Below, in pieces: positions 5,921-10,590 of a stretch of DNA of 10,590 bases. The translations under genes were made by a program, and so were the position numbers. The notes beneath the pieces were generated by a model, which ran no database searches, had not been told where the DNA came from, and saw only the letters and a list, made by a program, of their open reading frames with translations. Each line of letters begins with the position of its first letter. Positions within the stretch are counted from its first letter, which is position 1. The DNA is from an uncultured Selenomonas sp. (GTDB lineage Bacteria > Bacillota > Negativicutes > Selenomonadales > Selenomonadaceae). The DNA is taken from NCBI GenBank assembly GCA_937981305.1, contig CALJPB010000266.1:1-10590 (forward strand), given 5' to 3'.

Positions 5921-7036
5921 TTACACAATATCAAGCTCGGCGTGCAGCGCCCCCGCCGCCTTCATCGCCTGCAGGATCGAGATCGTCTCACGCGGATTCG
6001 CACCCACGGTATTGAGCGCACCTACAATATCACCGATGTTCGTCGTCGCGGGGAGGATGATCGTGCTGCCCTTGTGATCCGTAACATCGACATCGGAGTT
6101 GTCCGTCACCACGGTGTTGCCGTAGCTGAAGGGTCCGGGTTGGGAAACGTCCTTCGCCCCCTGAATGCGGATCGTCAGACCGCCCTGCGTAATCGAAATC
6201 GCATCCACGGACACATCCGCGCCCATGATGATCGTCCCCGTACGCTCGTTCACAATGACACGCGCCATATTGTCGGGACGGACGGGCAGTTCCTCGATGG
6301 ACGAGACAAAGCCGACCACATTCTCACGGAAATAGGACGGAACGACAACGTCCACACGCCCGGGATTGCTCGCCTGTGCGATGCTCCCGTACTGTGCGTT
6401 GATCGCCCCGGCGACACGCGTCGCCGTCGTAAAGTCCGGACGCATGAGCGAGAGCGAAATCTGCCCTTTCGCACCAATGCCGTCGTCCTCCACCGTACGC
6501 TCGACAATGCCCGCGTTCACAGCGATGCCGACCGTCGGGAACGCCTTCGATACGCTCGTACCGCCGCCGGAGGTCGAGAATCCGCCCGTGGAAACACCGC
6601 CCTGTGCGACGACGTAGACCTCGCCGTTGCCCGCACGCAGCGGTGTCTGGAGCAGGGTCCCGCCGCGCAGGCTCTTCGCATCGCCGATCGAGGAAACGGT
6701 CACGTCCAAGGTATCCCCCTCACGCACAAACGGAGGGAGCGTCGCCGTCACCATGACCGCCGCAACGTTTTTGAGTTTCAGTGATCCGGTATTCACATTG
6801 ATGCCGTAGCTCGTCAGCATGTTGGCGATGGACTGCACCGTCTCGCCCGAACTTGACCCGTCGCCCGTGCCGTCCAGACCGACAACCAGCCCATAGCCCA
6901 TGAGCTGGTTGGAGCGCACGCCCTGCACCTTGCTGATGTCCTTGATACGCGTCACGGCGGAATCCGCCGACGCAGTTTCAGGCAGCGTGCCGAAAAGGAG
7001 CGCAAGGAGAAGCAGAAGGATGCCATATTTCTTCAT
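5921..7036 (-). CDS. flgI: Flagellar P-ring protein FlgI
   Basis: FlgI subunits form the ring around the distal rod in the peptidoglycan layer. The 371-residue product is full length (Salmonella about 365). It begins with a signal peptide (1-24, cleavage likely after ASA). Typical FlgI stretches follow: RIKDISKVQGVRSNQLMGYGLVVGL (31-55) and GLDGTGD (54-60), a central region with VREGDTLDVTVSSIGDAKSL and GGTLLQTPL, NERTGTIIMG, and the C-terminal PRETISILQAMKAAGALHAEL. AGGAGG (7045-7050) lies eight bases before the ATG, and flgH ends 15 bases upstream. Its presence implies that the cell builds a ringed, Gram-negative-type flagellum; together with flgH this is the main evidence for a diderm envelope. 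It is expected to be co-transcribed with flgG, flgA, flgH and flgJ. Confidence 0.96.
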   Translation of the reverse strand: MKKYGILLLLLALLFGTLPETASADSAVTRIKDISKVQGVRSNQLMGYGLVVGLDGTGDGSSSGETVQSIANMLTSYGINVNTGSLKLKNVAAVMVTATLPPFVREGDTLDVTVSSIGDAKSLRGGTLLQTPLRAGNGEVYVVAQGGVSTGGFSTSGGGTSVSKAFPTVGIAVNAGIVERTVEDDGIGAKGQISLSLMRPDFTTATRVAGAINAQYGSIAQASNPGRVDVVVPSYFRENVVGFVSSIEELPVRPDNMARVIVNERTGTIIMGADVSVDAISITQGGLTIRIQGAKDVSQPGPFSYGNTVVTDNSDVDVTDHKGSTIILPATTNIGDIVGALNTVGANPRETISILQAMKAAGALHAELDIV

Positions 7037-7051
7037 AAGATGCGCCTCCTA

Positions 7052-7714
7052 TCAGAACAGTATGTTGAAGATCTGGGTGAGAATGCCCTGCCGCTGCTTT
7101 GCGTTGAGCGGACCTTTCCCATCGAATCGTACGGTTGCGTCCGCGACACGCGTCGAGAGAATCGTATTCGAACTCGAAATGTCCTCAGGACGGCAGGTTC
7201 CTCGGAACACAATCTTGTGCTCGTTTTTGTTCTGCCAGATGGACTGTGTCCCCTCCAGGATGAAATTGCCGCCCGGCGTGACATCCACCACCGTGACCGT
7301 GACGTTGCCCGCAACGCGGTTCGAGGAGGCGGCAGACCCCTTCGCACTGAACTTGTCCGACCCGCTTGCGGAAGCCGCCTGCAGGAAGTCGAATATTCCA
7401 AGCCCCGCACCGATGTTCACCGAGCCGCCCGCCGATGCCGCCTGCAAAAAATCAAAGATGCCAATGCCGGCACTCAGCTTGACCGATCCGCTCTTTTCAT
7501 TCGAGCTGCTGCGCGTCGCGGAGGTCGTCGTCGACTCGCTGATGACAATGGTGACAATATCCCCGATGCCCGTCGCACGGTGATCGGCAAACAGATTTTT
7601 CGTCGGCTGTCCGTTCGGATTGTTCCACAGGGATTCTGCCGAGACGACGGGAGCGAGACTTGCCGTACAGAGTGCGGCGGCCAGAGCCCCTGCAAGCCAT
7701 TTTTGTTTACTCAT
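7052..7714 (-). CDS. flgH: Flagellar L-ring protein FlgH
   Basis: FlgH forms the outer-membrane bushing of the flagellum. The 220-residue product shows the family core: SLWN near the mature N-terminus, GDIVTIVISE (51-60), VTPGGNFILEG (145-155), RPEDISSSNTILSTRVADA (175-193) and the GPLNAKQRQGILTQIFN C-terminus. The start chosen is the ATG at 7712-7714, because AAGGAG (7721-7726) lies six bases upstream and a signal peptide (1-26, cleavage after VSA) then begins at once. An ATG nine codons earlier overlaps the flgA stop and lacks a binding site. FlgH is normally a lipoprotein, but here the only signal-region Cys (Cys16, in AALCTAS) does not make a lipobox and hydrophobic residues continue after it. 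The protein also carries a 21-residue tandem duplication (77-118), described separately. Confidence 0.93.
   Translation of the reverse strand: MSKQKWLAGALAAALCTASLAPVVSAESLWNNPNGQPTKNLFADHRATGIGDIVTIVISESTTTSATRSSSNEKSGSVKLSAGIGIFDFLQAASAGGSVNIGAGLGIFDFLQAASASGSDKFSAKGSAASSNRVAGNVTVTVVDVTPGGNFILEGTQSIWQNKNEHKIVFRGTCRPEDISSSNTILSTRVADATVRFDGKGPLNAKQRQGILTQIFNILF
7361..7486 (-). repeat. Tandem 21-residue duplication inside FlgH
   Basis: Residues 77-97 and 98-118 of FlgH are two copies of the same unit, each containing the identical eleven-residue string GIFDFLQAASA followed by a Gly/Ser turn. In nucleotides each unit is 63 bases (7424-7486 and 7361-7423). Nine of the eleven identical residues are encoded by different synonymous codons in the two copies, so the duplication is old and the amino acids have been kept by selection. 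I do not recall this repeated motif from enterobacterial FlgH. Confidence 0.85.
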
Positions 7715-7720
7715 GTTGAA

Positions 7721-7726
7721 CTCCTT
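7721..7726 (-). promoter_or_regulatory. Ribosome binding site deciding the flgH start
   Basis: AAGGAG on the minus strand, six bases before the ATG at 7712-7714. It favours this start over the upstream ATG at 7739-7741, which has no such site. Confidence 0.75.
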
Positions 7727-7737
7727 ATGGAAATTTT

Positions 7738-8505
7738 TCATCCGATGATCTGCACCGTCGCAGCATCGACGACCTTGCCGCGCAGGATCTTGCCGGAGCG
7801 CGCATTGCGCACGCGGATCGTGTAGCCGATGCGCCCCGGGTCGAGGGCAATTCCCTCGGCGCGAATGGCGATGCCGTCCGCATCGTAAACGAGCTCCACG
7901 GGATTCCCGGGCCGCAGGACAAGCGGCATGACAAGCATGGCAGGGGTGATCGTCGCCCCCGCACGGATCCAGCGTCCCGCCACACGCCCCTCCAGCCGTG
8001 CAAAATCCGTGAGGGTAAGCTCCGGCAGCGTATCCACCGCCCGTTCCTCCACACGCGCATTCGCGGCGGAGATCGGCTCCTCCGCACGGATGTCCTTCAT
8101 CGCTGCGAGCACATGGTCATAGACGGTGAGACGATAGTAGCTGGTCGCCCGTCGGTTCAGTACGCCGTCGATGTAGATGGTGAATGCCGCAGGAAACTCA
8201 CGCCCGTACGGCAGTCCGCGCGGAAACTCGACGACGGCGGTCACTTCGCCCGCGGGGAGGCGCATGGTCGTCGCGGCACGCTGCAGGCGCAGCTCATGCC
8301 GCCGCGTCTCGCCGTCCCTGCCCAACTTCTCCTCGATCTGCCGCTCCGCAAGCGACGAGAGCTGCGCAGAGGAGAGCACCGTTGGAAACGTATCCTCCAT
8401 CGTCGCGCCATAGGCGGCGGCAGACGGAGCCCCCATCCACAGAAAAGCGAATAAGCCACTCCATAGACATAGAATGGCTGTGAGAATGCTTCTTAGAGAA
8501 ATCAA
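7738..8505 (-). CDS. flgA: Flagellar P-ring assembly chaperone FlgA
   Basis: FlgA is a periplasmic chaperone needed for FlgI to polymerise into the P-ring. The 255-residue product begins with a long hydrophobic signal sequence (about 6-31, cleavage near SAAA). An N-terminal domain follows, then a SAF domain (about 135-195, with IRAGATITPAML at 180-191), and the typical C-terminal segment with VLRPGNPVELVY (196-207), RAEGIALDPGRIGYTIRVRN (215-234) and KILRGKVVD (239-247). The start is TTG at 8503-8505, overlapping the flgG stop in TTGA; an in-frame stop lies seven codons before it, and the next Met (24) would destroy the signal peptide. No clear ribosome binding site is visible, so translation is likely coupled to flgG. 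Its place directly before flgH and flgI fits its role. Confidence 0.92.
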   Translation of the reverse strand: MISLRSILTAILCLWSGLFAFLWMGAPSAAAYGATMEDTFPTVLSSAQLSSLAERQIEEKLGRDGETRRHELRLQRAATTMRLPAGEVTAVVEFPRGLPYGREFPAAFTIYIDGVLNRRATSYYRLTVYDHVLAAMKDIRAEEPISAANARVEERAVDTLPELTLTDFARLEGRVAGRWIRAGATITPAMLVMPLVLRPGNPVELVYDADGIAIRAEGIALDPGRIGYTIRVRNARSGKILRGKVVDAATVQIIG

Positions 8506-9296
8506 CGCTTGAGCGAGTTCGCGATCTCAAGCATCGAATCCGATGTCGTGATCGCCTTCGAGTTGGACTCATAGGCGCGCTGGGAAACGATCATCTCGAC
8601 CATTTCCTCAACGATCTGCACATTGCTCATCTCAAGCGTCCCCTGTGCGAGCGTGCCCGCGCCGTCCACCCCGGGATTCGACTCGATCGCCTCGCCCGAA
8701 GCATCGGATACAACGAAGAGGTTCTTCCCGATGGCGGTGAGTCCCGCCGGATTCACGAAGCGGGCAAGCGTGATCTGCCCCGCCTCCTGCTGCTGGGTCT
8801 GTCCCGCCTCACGGTAGGAGACACGCCCGTCTCCGGAGATCGTGATGGAATCCGACGGGGCATTCTGTCCGATCGTGATGCCGTCGGCGAGCAGATAGCC
8901 GTCTGTCGTCACCATGCGGCGATCCGCATCGAGTTTCCACGTACCGTCGCGCGTGTATGCCGTTGTTCCGTCCGGCATCGTGACGCGGAAGAAGCCCTCG
9001 CCCTGGATGCCGATGTCGGTCGGGTTGTCCGTCGTCTGCAAGGGTCCCTGCGTAAAGACGCGCTGCGTCGCTGCAACGCGCGTGCCAAGTCCGATCTGGA
9101 GTGCGGTCGGGTACTGCGAGTCCGCGCCGTTCTGTGCGCCCGCCTCGCGGAGCGTCTGATAGACGAGATCCTGGAACTCCGCACGCACCTTCTTGCCGCC
9201 GTGCGTATTGACGTTGGCAATGTTGTGCGCGACGACATCCATATGCGTCTGCTGTGCCTTCATACCGGATGCCGCAGACCAAAGTGCTCGCATCAT
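8502..9296 (-). CDS. flgG: Flagellar distal rod protein FlgG
   Basis: FlgG builds the distal rod that passes through the P- and L-rings. The 264-residue product (Salmonella 260) has the conserved N-terminal rod motif SAASGMKAQQTHMDVVAHN (7-25) with NIANVNT (25-31), a FlgG-type segment YQTLREAGAQ (46-55) leading to LQIGLGTRV (66-74), and the C-terminal helix with EMSNVQIVEEMVEMIVSQRAYESNSKAI (222-249). The C-terminus and the YQTLRE segment separate it from the FlgF-like neighbour. An oddity is THGGKK at 31-36, where family members usually read TTGFKK or similar. GGAGGGGG (9306-9313) lies nine bases before the first of two adjacent ATGs. It follows flgF by 72 AT-rich bases holding a candidate sigma-28 promoter, and overlaps flgA by four bases. 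Confidence 0.95.
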   Translation of the reverse strand: MMRALWSAASGMKAQQTHMDVVAHNIANVNTHGGKKVRAEFQDLVYQTLREAGAQNGADSQYPTALQIGLGTRVAATQRVFTQGPLQTTDNPTDIGIQGEGFFRVTMPDGTTAYTRDGTWKLDADRRMVTTDGYLLADGITIGQNAPSDSITISGDGRVSYREAGQTQQQEAGQITLARFVNPAGLTAIGKNLFVVSDASGEAIESNPGVDGAGTLAQGTLEMSNVQIVEEMVEMIVSQRAYESNSKAITTSDSMLEIANSLKR

Positions 9297-9344
9297 AGTC
9301 GTTATCCCCCTCCAAGGAATGATTGCTTTTTATTTCTTTTATTT

Positions 9345-9371
9345 ATATCGGATAAATAATATAATTTCTTA
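9345..9371 (-). promoter_or_regulatory. Candidate sigma-28 (FliA/SigD) promoter before flgG
   Basis: On the minus strand TAAG (9368-9371, overlapping the flgF stop), a 15-base spacer and TCCGATAT (9345-9352) match the flagellar sigma-28 consensus TAAA-N15-GCCGATAT at 11 of 12 specified positions minus one, i.e. 3 of 4 and 7 of 8. Spacing is exact. It lies in a strikingly AT-rich 72-base gap and would start transcription near 9338, about 40 bases before flgG. Seen: the match. Inferred: that flgG-flgA-flgH-flgI-flgJ can be expressed from here. Confidence 0.55.
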
Positions 9372-10169
9372 ACTTGTGCGCCCAACGTCGTTGACCGCCT
9401 TGTCGAGCAGGCTGTCCTGCGTCTGCACCGCCTTTGACCCCGCCTCATAGACGCGGTGGTTGTTGATGAGCTCGACCAGCTCCGTCACAACGCTCGTGTT
9501 CGACATCTCCAGCATCCCCTGCTCAATCGTCCCCGTGGCAGGTCGCGGCTGTGCGCCGCCCTGCGGGCGGTAGAGGTTGTCCCCCTGCTTGACGACCGCG
9601 TTTTTGCCGTCGAACTGGACGAAGTCGAGCTGTGCGATCTGAGCGCCGTCCGCGTAGATGCTCCCATCGCTCCCGACCGTCACATGCTGTGCACGCGCCG
9701 GAATCGAAATCGAACGCCCCCGCGTGGACAGCACTTCCTGCCCGCGCATATTCAGCAGCGTGCCGTCCGTGGATCGGTAGAACCCACCGTCGCGCGTGTA
9801 GCGCGGTCCGTCGATGGTATTCACAACAAAGTAGCCGGGCCCCGAAATCGCCAGATCGTAGGTGTTTCCCGTCGTCTGCATCGCTCCCTGCAGATGCTCT
9901 GTCGCAATCTCGTCCACGGCGGAGCCGAGCCCGAGCTGACCGACGACAGGCGCACCCGTGCCAACGCGAAAGCCTTTGAAACTCGTCACATCCGAATCGG
10001 CAGCGTGGTCGTTGATGCGGCGCAGCAGCAGCGGCTCGAACTCATGGATCGCCATGTCGTCGCGCTTATACCCCGTCGTCGCGGCGTTGGCGAGATTGTT
10101 CGCGATCATGTCCGTGTGCTTCGTCTCCGTAATCATACCGGACGCTGCGATATAGAGTCCTCTCCACAT
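9369..10169 (-). CDS. flgF: Flagellar proximal rod protein, FlgF type
   Basis: The 266-residue product belongs to the FlgE/F/G rod-hook family, whose members assemble outside the cytoplasmic membrane without a signal peptide. The N-terminal motif is IAASGMITETKHTDMIANN (7-25) with NLANAATTGYK (25-35), and the C-terminal helix is EMSNTSVVTELVELINNHRVYEAGSKAVQTQD (221-252). Between them is the family core with YDLAISGPGYFVV (104-116) and YTRDGGF (124-130). It lies directly upstream of a better FlgG match, so FlgF (FlhO in Bacillus nomenclature) is the best name, though FlgF and FlgG are hard to separate by eye. GAGG sits about eight bases before the ATG. The gene starts 76 bases after mreB, as flhO follows mbl in Bacillus subtilis. 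Confidence 0.9.
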   Translation of the reverse strand: MWRGLYIAASGMITETKHTDMIANNLANAATTGYKRDDMAIHEFEPLLLRRINDHAADSDVTSFKGFRVGTGAPVVGQLGLGSAVDEIATEHLQGAMQTTGNTYDLAISGPGYFVVNTIDGPRYTRDGGFYRSTDGTLLNMRGQEVLSTRGRSISIPARAQHVTVGSDGSIYADGAQIAQLDFVQFDGKNAVVKQGDNLYRPQGGAQPRPATGTIEQGMLEMSNTSVVTELVELINNHRVYEAGSKAVQTQDSLLDKAVNDVGRTS

Positions 10170-10245
10170 AGTTCATCCCTCGTTTTCCCGAAAATCCTGT
10201 ATCTGTTTAATTTCGACATATGCGGTATTTTTCCTCTATGAACGG

Positions 10246-10590
10246 CTATTTTTTCCGTCCGAAGCTCGTATTGGTCGCCTTGCCGTCGAACTTGTCGAAA
10301 ATATCGAGGGCCTTGCCGCAGCCGAGTGCCACACAGCTCATGGGATCGTCCGCCACAACGGTCGGCGTACCCGTTTCACGCTGGATCAGCTCCGACATCC
10401 CATAGAGCAGCGCACCGCCGCCCGTCAGCACAATGCCGCGATCCATGATGTCCGCCGCCAGTTCCGGCGGGGTCTCCTCCAGCACCTTCTTTACACAGTC
10501 GACAATGCGCATCACGGAGGTCTCAATCGCAGAGGATGCCTGCGGTGTGGAGATCGTGACGTTCTTCGGCAGCCCCGAGAGGAGATCCCG
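10246..10590 (-). CDS. mreB: Rod-shape actin homologue MreB/Mbl, C-terminal part only
   Basis: Only the last 114 codons are in the window; the N-terminus lies beyond the right edge. The frame is open across the edge and reads RDLLSGLPKNV, then TPPELAADIMDRGIVLTGGGALL, then ADDPMSCVALGCGKAL, which are diagnostic C-terminal stretches of MreB-family proteins. The GIVLTGGGALL part belongs to the nucleotide-binding actin fold. MreB filaments lie under the cytoplasmic membrane and guide lateral wall synthesis. A start at the internal GTG (10513-10515) would remove most of the fold and is not credible. Adjacency to flgF favours the Mbl-like member of the family by analogy with Bacillus, but MreB and Mbl cannot be told apart from this fragment. 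Confidence 0.93.
   Translation of the reverse strand, partial: RDLLSGLPKNVTISTPQASSAIETSVMRIVDCVKKVLEETPPELAADIMDRGIVLTGGGALLYGMSELIQRETGTPTVVADDPMSCVALGCGKALDIFDKFDGKATNTSFGRKK

Noticed and set aside
5885..6784. Plus-strand open frame of 299 codons opposite flgI
   Set aside because: Shadow of flgI; Arg-rich low-information protein with no motif.
7715..7741. Start of flgH at 7739-7741
   Set aside because: That ATG overlaps the flgA stop and has no ribosome binding site, whereas the ATG at 7712-7714 has AAGGAG at ideal spacing and begins a clean signal peptide.
10085..10171. Small frame starting at the ATG at 10219-10221 region and overlapping the flgF start
   Set aside because: Its nearest purine-rich stretch is too far away (about 13 bases), and most of it overlaps flgF in another frame.
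10183..10209. TAAA-N15-CGGGAAAA before flgF as a sigma-28 promoter
   Set aside because: Spacing fits, but only about four of eight bases of the -10 motif match, so it is too weak to annotate.
1..10590. A new defence, mobile or otherwise undescribed multi-gene system
   Set aside because: Every full-size gene belongs to a known flagellar, Tat, prenyl, UbiD, glycosidase or cell-shape family, and there are no integrases, transposases, repeats arrays or compositional breaks pointing to an inserted system.

Overview
The window looks like chromosomal DNA from a diderm Firmicute (Negativicutes), most likely Selenomonas or a close relative. The evidence is indirect. It has GC-rich, Firmicute-style coding with strong AGGAGG-type ribosome binding sites and several TTG starts. 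It carries flagellar P-ring and L-ring genes (flgI, flgH), which imply an outer membrane. It also has an mreB/mbl - flgF - flgG adjacency like the mbl-flhO-flhP order of Bacillus. The genus is an inference from gene content and was not searched.

All twelve recognisable genes lie on the minus strand, so the window reads from high to low coordinates. At the right edge is the C-terminal part of an MreB/Mbl cell-shape gene (10246 to beyond 10590). A flagellar rod-and-ring block follows: flgF (9369-10169), flgG (8502-9296), flgA (7738-8505), flgH (7052-7714), flgI (5921-7036) and a single-domain flgJ (5483-5905). From flgG to flgJ the genes overlap or lie 15-23 bases apart, so they look like one transcript. 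A candidate sigma-28 promoter lies in the AT-rich gap before flgG, and a hairpin plus T-tract terminator follows flgJ. That terminator sits inside a tiny 20-codon reading frame with its own good ribosome binding site, which might be a leader that controls read-through into the next gene.

Next comes an exported protein with an AMIN-like domain and a phosphodiester glycosidase (NAGPA) domain (3904-5397). After it, a near-consensus sigma-70 promoter with an overlapping 18-bp palindrome opens a second operon. That operon holds a long-chain polyprenyl diphosphate synthase (2798-3775), two tandem tatA-type genes (2443-2781 and 2205-2423), tatC (1389-2201) and a ubiD-family decarboxylase cut by the left edge (1-1265). 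A 76-base nested inverted repeat of unknown role separates tatC from ubiD. Together the second operon suggests quinone or polyprenyl biosynthesis coupled to Tat export of cofactor-containing, often respiratory, enzymes.

No stretch of more than about 130 bases lacks a gene. I saw no tRNA, rRNA, CRISPR array, insertion sequence or phage gene. Most of the window is ordinary housekeeping and flagellar content. The observations most worth a second look are the small reading frame spanning the terminator, the palindromic element before ubiD, the conserved internal duplication in FlgH, the missing FlgH lipobox, and the promoter-operator ahead of the polyprenyl synthase gene.
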